Assembly (NCBI RefSeq): GCF_000002425.4
Contig: NC_037269.1
Coordinates: 1,358,560 to 1,422,559 of the forward strand
Direction: 5' to 3'
DNA: 64,000 nucleotides
Origin: Physcomitrium patens
Lineage: Eukaryota > Streptophyta > Bryopsida > Funariales > Funariaceae
Position numbers and translations under genes: made by a program
Shown here: piece after piece, positions 21,694-32,640 of the stretch
Position numbering within the stretch: the first letter of the stretch is position 1
Layout: every line of letters starts with the position of its first letter
Notes under the pieces: generated by a model
What the model was told of the DNA's origin: nothing
The model's database searches: none
What the model saw: only the letters and a program-made list of their open reading frames with translations

Positions 21694-24600
21694 TTATCAC
21701 AAGGATTAGTAGTCTTGATATTGCATCAAAGTAACTATACCTTATCACCTATATTAAATTATAATTGCTCCTTACTATAGGCATCTGTATTGGTCTTTTG
21801 TCATTCTTGAGATTCTTTTAATTGTATCTTCACTGTTACATGTAGTTGTAATAAATGATTTGCTAAATCTTCTACTGTAGGATTATCAACTTTTAAAAAG
21901 TTAAAAGTATTAAGTCATGGATGATAACCATAATTGGTAAAGAAAGATATTTATTGAGTAGAAAAATGTATTGAATTATTGTATGTAAACTTTGTTGATG
22001 GCAAAAGAATTGTCTAATCATTTTGATGAAAGTTGATGGTACACCTCAAATACTGGTCTAGAATTTGATTCACTCATTCTCTTTACTTATTAGTTTGAGG
22101 ATGAAAAGCCAAAGAGAGCTTTATATCCACTTTTAGAATCTTGAATAGGATTCTTTAAAATCTTGATACAAATTGAGTCTCCCTATCTAATATAATATCC
22201 TTTGACAATTCATGATAGTAATAGATATTATCAATGAAAAACTTAGCTGTTTCTTCACTTCAAATAGATTTTATACATAGTACAAAATGTGCCATTTTGA
22301 TGAAGCGATCTAAGATTACAAATATAGAGTCACATGAATTTGAACTTGAAATTAAAAGATCTATAATAAAATCTATAGAAATAGATGACCATCATTCTTC
22401 AAGTATAAGTAATGGTTGAAAAAGTCCATGGGATCGATGATGAGGAGTTTTTGATCTTGAACAAATGTCACATGATTGAACAAATTCTTTTACCACCTTC
22501 TATATTTGCGGCCACCAAAAATCTCTGAATATAAGCTCTAAAGTCTTGTTGTATTCAAAATATCTTGTTGTTGAAAAGTCATGATGTACTTGAAGAAGAC
22601 GTAAATGTGCTTCTCCTTCTACAATATATAGGTGTCTTTCAAAATAGAAAATAGTTTTCTTGAACTCATTTATATTTTTAGAATAGATTAAAATATTATT
22701 TAAATAATAGATAAAAAAATCATCAAGAAACTCACAAAAGATATTATTCATTAGATGTTGAAAAGCAGTTGGTGCATTTGTGAGTCCAAAAGGCATGACA
22801 TTATAGTCAAAATTTCTATACCTAGTTCAAAAAACAATCTTCTATTCATTTGCTTCTTTGATGCAAACCAGATTGTATGCTCTTCATAGATTTATTTTTG
22901 TATAGATCTTTGCTTGATTTAGTTAATCAAGAAGTATTGAAATTAAAGGTAGATGATACATGTTCTCGATGGTGATCTTATCAAGTCCTCAATAATCCAC
23001 ACATCCACAAAGATCCATCTTTTTTCTTCACAAATAAGATAGGAGCCCCGACTAGAGATTTAGAATTGTATATAAAGTTCTTAGTTAAGTTCTCATCAAT
23101 ATATTCTTTGAGTGCAACAAATTCATTTTGAGATAGGCTATAGATTGGTCTATATGGTGGTTGAATTTCTTCTTAAAGATCGATAGTACAATCATAAGGA
23201 CAATGCTCTGAAAGAATATCTGCATTTTTTTCTTAAAAACGTCCTATAAATCTTGATACTACTAAAGAATATGACTTGAGTTTTTTTCACCATCAGCAAT
23301 CGGCATGGCATATATAATAAAAGATGGCCCTTCATTTGTAGCATGCATGAAAGTTCTTGCACCTACCAATAAGGATTTGGATATATTAGACTTATGGATT
23401 CCTACTTGTCTAGTACGACCTTAGGCTAAACTATGCAAAAAATCAAGTTTGTAAGAAATCTAGTCTATTTGAAGGTTATATCTTTCTAATCATGATAATT
23501 TTAAAATAATTGGATTGGAAGGAGATTTAATTATATTAAATATTATTAAACTATTGTAACCACTAGTTGCTACTTCTACATGAGTAGTTTTATATGTAAC
23601 ATCCTTAAAAGACAATGAATGTTCATCTATTACTTATGCATGTACAAGTTTGATTTTTTTAGTTAAGGACATATCTTGTTTTTTGACAAAGTCTTCATCT
23701 ATAAAATAAGATGAGGCTCTTGAATCCAAAAAGGCTAAGACTTTGTGATTTTTTGGTCCTACATAAACTTCTATTATAAAATAAGGTGAGAGATTAGAGA
23801 TGAGAATAAGACCTTTACTAGATGTTGTATATTATTCCAAGTGTACAATCCCTATTGTAGTTAGAGCAATTCGTTTTTTGACATATTATCTTCTTTGGCA
23901 ATTGTGCTTTTCATTTTGTAATTGCATTGTTTTTTTGGACAATGTTAGGTAATATGTTTAATTTTTTTATAATATAAATATAAGCCTTCTTGACATTGTT
24001 GATTCTTTTCTTGTTCTATGAAAGATTTAAAACATACCGTATCAATTTGCATTGATTTTGATGTTAATGAATAAATTTCTGAAAACTTAAGATTTGCTAT
24101 TGTTATTTGATTTGTTCCTCTCCAGCCATATCTTTCTTCTTTACATCTTTCAAATAATTGATTGTCACATGTAATAGCTCAAGCAATAAATTATTCTAAA
24201 GATTCTATCTTTGATATTGTTAATAACAAGTCTTTGACCTTATCCTTTAATCCATATGAAAATTAATTAATAAGGACATTGTCATTCCAATCTATGTTGC
24301 ATGCGAGGTTTTGAAATTCAGCAACATATATGGTGGCTAATTGTGATCCTTACCGTAAAGATAAGAATTTGATTTCTACTACTCTTTTTCAATTATTTTC
24401 TCCAAATGTGGTCGTAAATACTTCTAAGATGAATTCAAATCATAAAAGAATCGTGAATCTTTTTCTATTAAAGGTGAAAACCAAGACAGAGCTTTTTTTA
24501 ATAGAAGTATACCTTTAAATCCAACTTGAGTAAATCCATCAAGATATTAGAAAGGATACAATCTTAGATAGAACTTGATTTGTTGTAAAAATCCTCAAAA

Positions 24601-24895
24601 TTTTGATCTTGTGCCATCAAACTTCATAGGCATACAAATCTTTGTCCCTATCATACTTGTAGAAATAAAACTCCCTGGATTTGGTTGTGAGGTCAATCTA
24701 CTTGTTTTTTTCAATTGCTTAACTTCTTACTACAGATTCTGAACTTCTTTCATAGGCATAGGAAAAGTACTTCTATGATTCACATTGGAAATATGTGAGA
24801 TTTTTACTCTTAGAGTATTGACAAGTTCATAAAGATGTACAATAGTTGTAAATCTATTCTTACTTCCACTAAGAGTAGCATCTATAATCTTTCTT
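21694..24895 (-). pseudogene. B2 gag-pol remnant (heavily broken)
   Basis: Minus-strand remains of integrase (FRDFWWPQI near 22,510), RT ([18 protein letters not shown] near 22,750), protease near 23,740, the zinc-knuckle stretch near 23,960 and gag to about 24,895. It matches B1 and A in order and is internally reduced, with many breaks. Confidence 0.75.
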
Positions 24896-25137
24896 ATAAT
24901 AGATAATTCAAACTAATTTAAAAAGTTAAATTAGAAGAGGGTAATCCAAAACTTTTAATAAAAAATTTCACAAAGAGGGATAATTCACTCTCTTTAAGAA
25001 AAATTTCAATATTAGAAAATAAGATTTTTTTTTAAAAGATGGATAGTTTGTAACCTTCAAAATATAATAATAGAAGTGAGATAATCCACTCACTTCTAAA
25101 ATAATATAGAAACAATATGTTAGAACTCTTGTCAAAC

Positions 25138-25666
25138 TATCAAAGATATGAATCTTGAAGAAAGAAAATCTTCAACACACTCTTGTGTCACTGAAGAGAA
25201 CTAGAAAGTCATTCAAAAAGTGATGTAATATTAAACTAAAATGGATGTTGTCAAAAAACAAGAAGACTAAAAAGTCTTGAAACAAGACTAAGAACTAAAA
25301 AAGCATTGACAAGAGTGAAGAAGGCTTCACTCTTGCCTCTATATATACTCTCTAACTAAGAGCTACATGGTAATATTCTATAGGACTTCTAATATGTATT
25401 GACTTTGTAAGCCACATGTCTTAACTTGCAAGGCAAGTTGTTTATATATACTCCATATAATTAACTTGTTCCACAAGCTATTATATGGTGTTAATTTGTT
25501 CCACAAGCTATTATATGGAGTTAATTTGTTCCATAAGCTACCAACATGTGGTTAACTTGTTGGTTAAGTTTCTATCCTACAAATACATCTAAAGTCAAAA
25601 CCACGTCTAAGAAGCTTCTCTAGAAGACTCTATGAAATTAATCTATATTTACTTACTTCTACCTAA
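25138..25666 (-). repeat. B2 5' LTR, main part
   Basis: Starts TATCAAAGATATGAATC, the reverse complement of the B1 LTR end. Contains the TATA box with adjacent inverted repeat (GACAAGAGTGAAG…CTTCACTCTTGCC, about 25,310-25,345). It is interrupted by A2 and finishes at 32,007-32,048 (…GTGACA). Confidence 0.8.
25662..25666. repeat. Target-site duplication of A2 (left), CCTAA
   Basis: CCTAA here and exactly at 32,002-32,006. Confidence 0.92.
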
Positions 25667-26197
25667 TGTCATGGGATAAGAACTCGATGAAAGCTAAAGA
25701 GTAAGTGAGACTTTTTTCAAAAAGAAATAGGACAAAATAGAAATATGTATATTAAGAAAGAAACTGGAATGGCTATTGCCAAAATACAAGAAAACTAGAG
25801 ACCCTTGAAACTAGACTAGAAGCAAGAAAGGAGTTGACAAGAGTGAAGAGGGCTTCACTCTTGCCTCTATATATACTATCTAACTAGAAGCCACGTGGCG
25901 ATGTTCTATAAGACCTCCAATATATGTTGACTTTCTAGGCCACATGCCTTTGCTTGCAAGGCAAGTTTTCTATGGATAGACCACGTAGTTAGCTTGTTCT
26001 TTAAGCTTCCAACATGCGTGGCACATGGCTAACTTGTTGACCAAGTTTCTAACCTAAAAGTCAACTATAGACTCCTATAAAGTCAAAGCAGCGTCTATAA
26101 AGCTTCTAAGAAGCTTCTCTAGAAGATATTACACAATTAACCTACTTTTACATACTTTTATCTATTCATATAGGTAATTATATGTATGTCCGTGACA
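25667..26197 (-). repeat. A2 3' LTR (531 bp)
   Basis: TGTCATGG…CCGTGACA, almost identical to 31,471-32,001. The TATA box lies next to a hairpin-forming repeat (25,836-25,865). U3 holds GCTTCTAAGAAGCTTCTC. Confidence 0.95.
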
Positions 26198-26238
26198 TTA
26201 CCCCCCCTTCTAGGGACGAGTTCCACGAGGAGCGGTGA

Positions 26239-26661
26239 TTATATATTGAGAAAATCTAATATGCGGCGAATTGTATTTGCTACATACTCTGATCTTTGTT
26301 CTCTTCGAAGATAGTTGATGGGTCCTCTTAGCCATCGATAGTGTCCCATTCCAGGGCGAGAAGACCACCCTGTTATTTGATCATTGTTGAGGCCTTCATA
26401 ACTTCCTTCAAATAATACATTTGAAACACCATCAAGAGTCGTTCCTATCTCCAATAATATCACCAAACATCGAGAATCTCTTCCAAGGTCGTGATACCAA
26501 ACGCGTTGTATCTCACCATCTATTCGAGGAAGAACATGTCGTTCTTGAGGGTCTTCATTTCGGTTGCGTCGTCTTGAAGGTTGTGACAATCGCAATGTCT
26601 CATCCGGTAAGTCAGCAAACGAAGGTTCTTGAGTTGAATCCGCTGGTTGTTGGCTCTCCAT
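26239..26661 (-). CDS. Accessory ORF of A2 (140 codons), unknown function
   Basis: Lies just downstream of pol in the sense direction and upstream of the polypurine tract. Very similar to the A1 frame at 1,999-2,421, with the same length and start (MESQQPADSTQEP). Visible features are an Arg-rich basic patch (SQPSRRRNR), the strand-like stretch CLVILLEIGTT, then the signature GHYRWLRGPINYLRREQ and a hydrophobic C-terminus (RRILDFLNI). No signal peptide, membrane helix or zinc motif. I do not recognise a family. It could be translated from a spliced or downstream-initiated message. Not envelope-like. Confidence 0.75.
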   Translation of the reverse strand: MESQQPADSTQEPSFADLPDETLRLSQPSRRRNRNEDPQERHVLPRIDGEIQRVWYHDLGRDSRCLVILLEIGTTLDGVSNVLFEGSYEGLNNDQITGWSSRPGMGHYRWLRGPINYLRREQRSEYVANTIRRILDFLNI

Positions 26662-26756
26662 CTAATTAGCGTCACAAAATGCAAAGAAGTTACAAACAAG
26701 GATAGGAAATTGAATGTTATCTTGCCTCAATCTTGTCTCTTTTATAAGAGAGGTTT

Positions 26757-29700
26757 TCATCTTGGTTTTGATGGATGTCGTTGATGAAAAACTTTGACTT
26801 TAGCTGATGCATTTGCTAGATTCCTGGATGGCTCCCATGTGCGCTCACTAATATCATATCCGCACCAATGAACAAGATATTCCAGCTTATTTCGGCGCTG
26901 CCTTGAGTCTAATATCTCTTCCACCTCAAATTCTTCATTATTATCTACTTCTATAGGAGGCGGTGGCATTTGTCTTCTTCCTTGTATATCCACTGTCTTA
27001 TATGGTTCAAGAAAAGACACGTGGAATACAGGATGGATCTTCATTGACTCCGGTAGATGTAATCGATATGCAACTGGGTTGATCTGTTCAGAAACAAAAA
27101 AGGGGCCAAGCCTACGATAGTCCAATTTGTCACAAGGTCGAGTGGTCTTGATATTGCGACGAAGTAGCCATACCTTATCACCCACGTTGAGTTGTGGTTG
27201 CTCTTTACGATATACATCTGCATTTATCTTTTGTCGTTCTTGAGCTTTCTTCAACTGCGCCTTCATTATTACATGTAACTCTGACAACCGATTTGCCATA
27301 TCTTCTGCTGCAGGATTATCAACTTTTGAAAAATCAAAAGTATCAAGTCGTGGATGATAGCCATAATTGGCAAAGAAAGGTGTTTGTTGCGTGGAGGAAT
27401 GTACCGTATTATTATAAGCAAACTCTGCCAATGGCAGAAGGTTTGTCCAATCATCTTGTTGGTAGTTGATGGTACACCTTAAATACTGTTCCAAGACTTG
27501 GTTTACGCGCTCTGTTTGTCCATCAGTTTGAGGATGGAAAGCTGAAGATAGCTTTATGTCCACTTTTAAAATCTTGAAAAGAGTCCTCCAGAATCTCGAC
27601 ACAAATTGAGTTCCCCTATCCGATATGATATCTTTAGGTAATCCATGATAGCGATAGATATTATCAATGAAAAGCTTAGCTGTTTCTTCACCTGTGATAG
27701 ATTTTGAACATGGCATAAAATGTGCCATCTTGGTGAAACGATCTACTATCACAAATATAGAATCATAAGATCTTGAGTTTGGAAGATCTGTGATGAAATC
27801 CATAGAAACAGAAGACCATGGTTGTTCTGGTATAGGTAATGGCTGAAGAAGTCCGTAAGGTCGATGTCGAGGAATTTTTGATCTTGAACAAATATCACAT
27901 GATTGTACAAAGTCTTTGACTGACTTCCACATTTGTGGCCACCAAAAATCTCTTGATATGAGTTCCAAAGTCTTATTATATCCAAAGTGCCCTCCTGCTG
28001 GAAAGTCATGACGTGCTTGAAGAACACACAAACGTTCTTTTCCTTCTGGAACATATAGGCGTCCTTCAAAATATAATAGATTATTCTTGAACTCGAACTT
28101 AGAAGAATCATGAGACTTGAAAGAATTATTCTCGATATCATGAACAAGAGGGTCTGAGGACATACTGGACTGGATTTGCTTGAGAAAAGTTGAATCAACA
28201 GTCAATGTTGATTTCACTGCTCGGAGATGAAATTGCTCCGGTTTCAAGAGGACCGTTCTTTGTTGCTCAAAAGCTGCATCTCCTTCTTTTGGTGCAAAAT
28301 AAGAACGTCTAGACAGGGCATCGGATAAACCTTGTTGTTTTCTTGGCCGATAAGTGATAATGAAGTCGAATCTTGACAAAGACATACTCCAACGAGCTTG
28401 ACGACGATTCAACACGCGTGCTGACATGAAATACTCGAGGTTCTTGTGATCTGTATACACAGTGACTGGACTAAAAGCACCTTCTAGATAATGACGCCAT
28501 TCTTGAAAGGAATCCACGATTGCAAGAAGTTCTTTATCGTGGATCTCATAATTGATCTCGGCTGCTGAGAATTTTCTTGAATGAAAAGCTATCGGATGAA
28601 GTTTGTCATCTGTTCCCATTTGTGATAAAACTGCACCCAAGGCAAAATCCGATGCGTCTGTTTCCATAAAAAATGCCTTGGAAAAGTCAACACGATATAA
28701 GACTGGTGCAGAGACAAACGATGTCTTCAAGGCTTCAAATGCTGCTTCCGCTTCTTGATTCCATTGGAATTTATCTTTACTAGTCAAGCGTGTAAGTGGA
28801 GCTGCAACTCGTGAGAAGTCTTTGATGAAGATCCGATAGTAATTGGCAAATCCCAAGAAACATTGGACATCTCTCACAGTCTTTGGAATCTTCCAATCCA
28901 TGATTGTTTGGACTTTCTTAGAATCCATCATAAGACCATCATTTGAAATGATGTATCCTAAAAAGTCAACTTGAGTAGTGTGAAATACACACTTTTCCAT
29001 CTTGGCGTACAATCCTGCATCTCTGAGTTTTTGTAATACTTGACGAACATGTATTTCATGTTCTTCAACATTCTTAGAATAAATCAGGATATCGTCTAGG
29101 TAGCAGATGACAAAATTGTCTAAGAATTCACGAAATACATCATTCATGAGATGTTGAAAAGCAGCTGGTGCATTCGTGAGTCCAAAAGGCATGACATTAT
29201 ATTCAAAATGCCCGTACCTGGTTCGAAACGCAGTCTTCCATTCATCTCCTTCTTTGATCCGTACTAGATTATATGCTCCTCTTAGATCTATTTTTGTATA
29301 GATCTTAGCTTGATTCAACTGGTCAAGGAGCCCTGATATCAAAGGTAATGGATACCTATTCTTGATTGTGATCTTGTTGAGTCCTCGATAGTCAACACAC
29401 ATTCGTAAAGATCCATCTTTTTTCTTTACGAATAAAATTGGAGCTCCTGCTGGAGATTTTGAATGGCGTATGAAATTCTTCGCTAAATTCTCGTCAATAT
29501 ATGTCTTGAGTTCAGCCAACTCATCTTGCGATAAATTGTAAATTGGTCCAAATGGTGGCTGAGTTCCTTCCTTGAGATCGATTGAACAATCGTATGGGCG
29601 ATGCTCAGGAAGAATATCTGCATTCTTTTTTTCAAAAACGTCTTGATAATCCTGATATTGACTTGGAATGCCACTTGAAGTCTTTACGCTTTCAGAAATA

Positions 29701-30245
29701 GGTGCAGCATAAATAGCAAAAGTTGATCCTTCTTTTGCTGCGTGTATAAATGCTTTTGCACCTATAGGTGTGAGTTTTACTATACTAGACTCATGGTTTT
29801 TTACTTGGTTAATAGAACTGTTACTAATGCTCTGAGGAAAATCAAGTTTACGAGAAATCCAATCTATTCGAGGATTATACTTTTCTAACCATGATAAGCC
29901 TAAAATTACTGGATTAGAGGGAGATCTAATTATATTAAAAATTACGCAACTACTATGACCATTTATTACTACATCTACAGGAAGTGTTTCGTGAGTTACA
30001 TCTCCAGAAGACAACGGACGACCATCTATGACTTCTACGTGTACAGGTTTAGTTTTTTGTATTAATGATATTCTATGACATCTAGCAAATTCTTCATCTA
30101 AAAAACAAGATGAGGCTCCTGAATCTACCAAGGCAGAGGCTTTGTAATTATTAGGTCCTAAACGCACATCTATTATAAAACAAGGAGATGGTTTTGAGGA
30201 GAGGATAGGACCTTTATTAGAAGTTGTACAAGATTCCAGCCGCAC
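26757..30245 (-). CDS. A2 pol polyprotein (1,162 residues)
   Basis: Encodes the replication enzymes of the element. Aspartic protease has DSGAS at residues 41-45. RT runs about 240-400, with FGLTNAP near 354-360 and YLDD at 382-385. RNase H follows (METDASDFALGAVLSQ, about 515-640). Integrase has a zinc-binding N-terminus (HFGYNKT…CDIC) and a core with MDFITDLP, SDRGTQF and DGQTERVN. A C-terminal chromodomain (EVEEILDS…EYLVHWCGYDISERTWEP) places it among chromoviruses. The first Met lies 6 bases past gag in another frame. Ty3 relatives often join gag and pol by frameshift or read-through; which is used here is not resolved. The frame is uninterrupted. Confidence 0.95.
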   Translation of the reverse strand: MRLESCTTSNKGPILSSKPSPCFIIDVRLGPNNYKASALVDSGASSCFLDEEFARCHRISLIQKTKPVHVEVIDGRPLSSGDVTHETLPVDVVINGHSSCVIFNIIRSPSNPVILGLSWLEKYNPRIDWISRKLDFPQSISNSSINQVKNHESSIVKLTPIGAKAFIHAAKEGSTFAIYAAPISESVKTSSGIPSQYQDYQDVFEKKNADILPEHRPYDCSIDLKEGTQPPFGPIYNLSQDELAELKTYIDENLAKNFIRHSKSPAGAPILFVKKKDGSLRMCVDYRGLNKITIKNRYPLPLISGLLDQLNQAKIYTKIDLRGAYNLVRIKEGDEWKTAFRTRYGHFEYNVMPFGLTNAPAAFQHLMNDVFREFLDNFVICYLDDILIYSKNVEEHEIHVRQVLQKLRDAGLYAKMEKCVFHTTQVDFLGYIISNDGLMMDSKKVQTIMDWKIPKTVRDVQCFLGFANYYRIFIKDFSRVAAPLTRLTSKDKFQWNQEAEAAFEALKTSFVSAPVLYRVDFSKAFFMETDASDFALGAVLSQMGTDDKLHPIAFHSRKFSAAEINYEIHDKELLAIVDSFQEWRHYLEGAFSPVTVYTDHKNLEYFMSARVLNRRQARWSMSLSRFDFIITYRPRKQQGLSDALSRRSYFAPKEGDAAFEQQRTVLLKPEQFHLRAVKSTLTVDSTFLKQIQSSMSSDPLVHDIENNSFKSHDSSKFEFKNNLLYFEGRLYVPEGKERLCVLQARHDFPAGGHFGYNKTLELISRDFWWPQMWKSVKDFVQSCDICSRSKIPRHRPYGLLQPLPIPEQPWSSVSMDFITDLPNSRSYDSIFVIVDRFTKMAHFMPCSKSITGEETAKLFIDNIYRYHGLPKDIISDRGTQFVSRFWRTLFKILKVDIKLSSAFHPQTDGQTERVNQVLEQYLRCTINYQQDDWTNLLPLAEFAYNNTVHSSTQQTPFFANYGYHPRLDTFDFSKVDNPAAEDMANRLSELHVIMKAQLKKAQERQKINADVYRKEQPQLNVGDKVWLLRRNIKTTRPCDKLDYRRLGPFFVSEQINPVAYRLHLPESMKIHPVFHVSFLEPYKTVDIQGRRQMPPPPIEVDNNEEFEVEEILDSRQRRNKLEYLVHWCGYDISERTWEPSRNLANASAKVKVFHQRHPSKPR

Positions 30246-30250
30246 GGTCC

Positions 30251-31291
30251 CTATTGTAGCTGGACGTACTCGTTTTCCGACATACTGTCTTCTTTGACAG
30301 CCGTACTCCTCATTTTGTAGTTACGTCGCTTCTTTGGACAATGTTGAGCAGTGTGCTTAGGTTCTCCACAATATAAGCACAATCCTTCTTGTCGACGACG
30401 AGACTTTTCTTGCTCAGTAAGAGGTTTGAAACGTACCGCATCAATTTGCATATCCTCTACTTCCAAAGGTATGTGTTGAGGAGACGTCGGTGTTGCCATT
30501 GAATTGTAGTAACGTTGAGGCCCACTTGTGCGACTCTCGGATCGAAATTCAAAAAGTCGATTGTCACACTTCACAGCAAAGTCAATTGCTTGACTCAATG
30601 TTTGAGGATCAGGTAAATTAAGCATCAATTTCTTTACCTCATATTGTAATCCGTAGAGAAATTGACTCACAAGTGCGGCATCATCCCACTTGATATCAGT
30701 TGCAAGTTGTCGAAATTGCGAAGCATATAATGTTACTGATCGATTGCCTTGTCGCAAAATACGGATCTTGTTGGTTGCAACACGAATTGCATCATGTTCT
30801 CCAAACATGGATCGAAACTCCGCCAAAAAAGCCTCCAGATTATCCAATATTGGATCTCGTCGTTCAAGAAAAGATGAAAACCATGACAATGCTGAACCTA
30901 AAAGAAGTGTACCAATGAATCTTACTTGTGACCCTGGAGTTGGATAGCTCTGGGGTTGAAGTTCAATCACTAGTTGGACCTGATTGATGAATCCTCGAAA
31001 CTTGGATCTGGTACCATCAAACTTCTCGGGCAAGGCAACTCTCGGTTCTCTAACACTCGAAGGGTGTTCCATTCTGGGAGAAAAGACATGGTTTGGTGCA
31101 GATGTTGAAGCAGCCCCAATCATCTCTATATCTTCACTTCCTACCATTCTTGTTGCTCCTTGTGGTGGTAAATTGAGTTGATGCATCGCAAGCATTAACT
31201 CCCTCAATTGTTCTTGCATCTGTGCCATTGCACTCTTCATTTCAACAAGCTCTGCCATAGTAGCACTTAGAAAAGAGAAGATGTCTAACAA
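30251..31291 (-). CDS. A2 gag (346 residues)
   Basis: The structural protein of the element. After a short leader, MAELVEMKSAMAQMQEQ forms a likely coiled coil. The capsid-like region contains LPEKFDGTRSKFRGF, and a C-terminal CCHC zinc knuckle reads CLYCGEPKHTAQHC. Which of the two early Met codons starts the protein is uncertain: the one at 31,291, or the MAEL Met about 11 codons in, which A1 and A3 share. The frame is open throughout. Confidence 0.93.
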   Translation of the reverse strand: MLDIFSFLSATMAELVEMKSAMAQMQEQLRELMLAMHQLNLPPQGATRMVGSEDIEMIGAASTSAPNHVFSPRMEHPSSVREPRVALPEKFDGTRSKFRGFINQVQLVIELQPQSYPTPGSQVRFIGTLLLGSALSWFSSFLERRDPILDNLEAFLAEFRSMFGEHDAIRVATNKIRILRQGNRSVTLYASQFRQLATDIKWDDAALVSQFLYGLQYEVKKLMLNLPDPQTLSQAIDFAVKCDNRLFEFRSESRTSGPQRYYNSMATPTSPQHIPLEVEDMQIDAVRFKPLTEQEKSRRRQEGLCLYCGEPKHTAQHCPKKRRNYKMRSTAVKEDSMSENEYVQLQ

Positions 31292-31434
31292 CGCTCAAAA
31301 CAAATAGAAGAGAGGAATTGATAACAAAGAAAATACTAAGAACAATATCAGTTTAAAAGAGGGTAATCCGCAACTTCTAATGCGCTTATGTCTTATCAAG
31401 AAAAAGGGGTAATCCACTCTTAATCAAGAAAAGA

Positions 31435-31449
31435 CAAAGCTCTGATATT
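31435..31449 (-). other. A2 primer-binding-like site
   Basis: AATATCAGAGCTTTG on the sense strand, about 21 bp inside the LTR, identical to A1. Confidence 0.5.
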
Positions 31450-31470
31450 GTAAGTGTACTCTTGTCAATC

Positions 31471-32001
31471 TGTCATGGGACAAGAACTCGATGAAAGCTA
31501 AAGAGTAAGTGAGACTTTTTTCAAAAAGAAATAGGACAAAATAGAAATATGTATATTAAGAAAGAAACTGGAATGGCTATTGCCAAAATACAAGAAAACT
31601 AGAGACCCTTGAAACTAGACTAGAAGCAAGAAAGGAGTTGACAAGAGTGAAGAGGGCTTCACTCTTGCCTCTATATATACTATCTAACTAGAAGCCACGT
31701 GGCGATGTTCTATAAGACCTCCAATATATGTTGACTTTCTAGGCCACATGCCTTTGCTTGCAAGGCAAGTTTTCTATGGATAGACCACGTAGTTAGCTTG
31801 TTCTTTAAGCTTCCAACATGCGTGGCACATGGCTAACTTGTTGACCAAGTTTCTAACCTAAAAGTCAACTATAGACTCCTATAAAGTCAAAGCAGCGTCT
31901 ATAAAGCTTCTAAGAAGCTTCTCTAGAAGATATTACACAATTAACCTACTTTTACATACTTTTATCTATTCATATAGGTAATTATATGTATGTCCGTGAC
32001 A
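31471..32001 (-). repeat. A2 5' LTR (531 bp)
   Basis: Partner of 25,667-26,197. The only difference seen is near position 11 of the LTR (a T/C change). Confidence 0.95.
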
Positions 32002-32048
32002 CCTAATCATATAAGTAACTATTGGGATAAATGTATATGTTTGTGACA
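32002..32048 (-). repeat. A2 right duplication (CCTAA) and outer end of the B2 5' LTR
   Basis: CCTAA at 32,002-32,006 repeats 25,662-25,666. The next 42 bp, ending GTGACA, read in reverse as TGTCACAAACATATACATTT and match the B1 LTR start. Confidence 0.8.
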
Positions 32049-32640
32049 TATATTCAAATATACACCTTCTTTCTTTGTTAATATATTAGTATAAAAATTT
32101 ATATCCACATCATCTTTTAAATCAATCATATCTTTTTTATTATAATACCTTATTCTTAATAACATATTTGTGACTTAATTTTCTTTCTTTGAAATATATT
32201 TAAATTTTAGATTTATGGATTTGATATATGCTATCTAACTTAACATAATAATATCAGGAGTTGAACAACTTATAATCATGTCCAATAAATATAGGCAATT
32301 TAAATCTATAACTATCAATGCACCAATGAAGTACATTTTTATTTTTATTTTTTACAGCCATTACTACATCCCATAAGTCTCTTTTGATTTTTGCATACAT
32401 CTTTTCTCTAGCATTCAAAACCTTTGCTCCAAATCTTACTATATATCTATTTCTTTATTCATCATCTTATCTAACTGTCTAACCTATTCCAATTGGACTT
32501 ATACCAATTATTAATATCACAAGCCTTCTACATTTATAATTTATTTTCTTCAAAAATAGAGGTGAAAAAAGAATTTCTTTTAATTTTTTCATAACTTTTT
32601 TTTCTTCTTCTTTCTGTTGAATTTTTTTTCTTTTTTAATA
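32049..32640 (-). pseudogene. C-group Ty3-like RNase H fragment, broken
   Basis: The minus strand retains GAKVLNAREKMYAKIKRDLW followed by a decayed stretch with FIGHD. It resembles the RNase H region of a non-chromovirus Ty3-like lineage (GAR-VL--RER-Y-QVKRELWG pattern, from memory). It points opposite to the gag remnant at 34,020. Heavily broken, family assignment tentative. Confidence 0.5.

Larger units (their letters stand above)
25667..32001 (-). mobile_element. Chromovirus Ty3/gypsy element A2, looks whole, very young
   Basis: A 6,335-bp element with 531-bp LTRs that differ at one position by eye, a perfect 5-bp duplication, long open gag, pol and accessory frames, a primer-binding-like motif and a polypurine tract. 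Order in sense: LTR, leader, gag, pol (protease-RT-RNase H-integrase-chromodomain), accessory ORF, LTR. One difference in 531 bp implies insertion within roughly the last few hundred thousand years under ordinary plant rates (inference). It is inserted in the 5' LTR of B2. Confidence 0.97.
15745..32048 (-). mobile_element. Chromovirus-like element B2, broken and 3'-truncated, hosting D and A2
   Basis: A minus-strand B-group element. Its 5' LTR lies at 25,138-25,666 plus 32,007-32,048, with A2 inserted in it. The leader and gag-pol remnant run 21,694-24,895, and the integrase end continues at 15,745-15,839 on the far side of D. The sequence on both sides of D (…atagtccaac and …aaggattagtagtcttgatattg) is contiguous in family A, which proves D is nested. 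The chromodomain, accessory ORF and 3' LTR are gone. Dozens of breaks, with internal loss. Confidence 0.8.

Noticed and set aside
30690-30947. Plus-strand frames inside the A elements (also near 2,181-2,429, 26,421-26,669, 27,194-27,469)
   Set aside because: They are antisense shadows of gag, pol or the accessory ORF and recur only because the elements are related.
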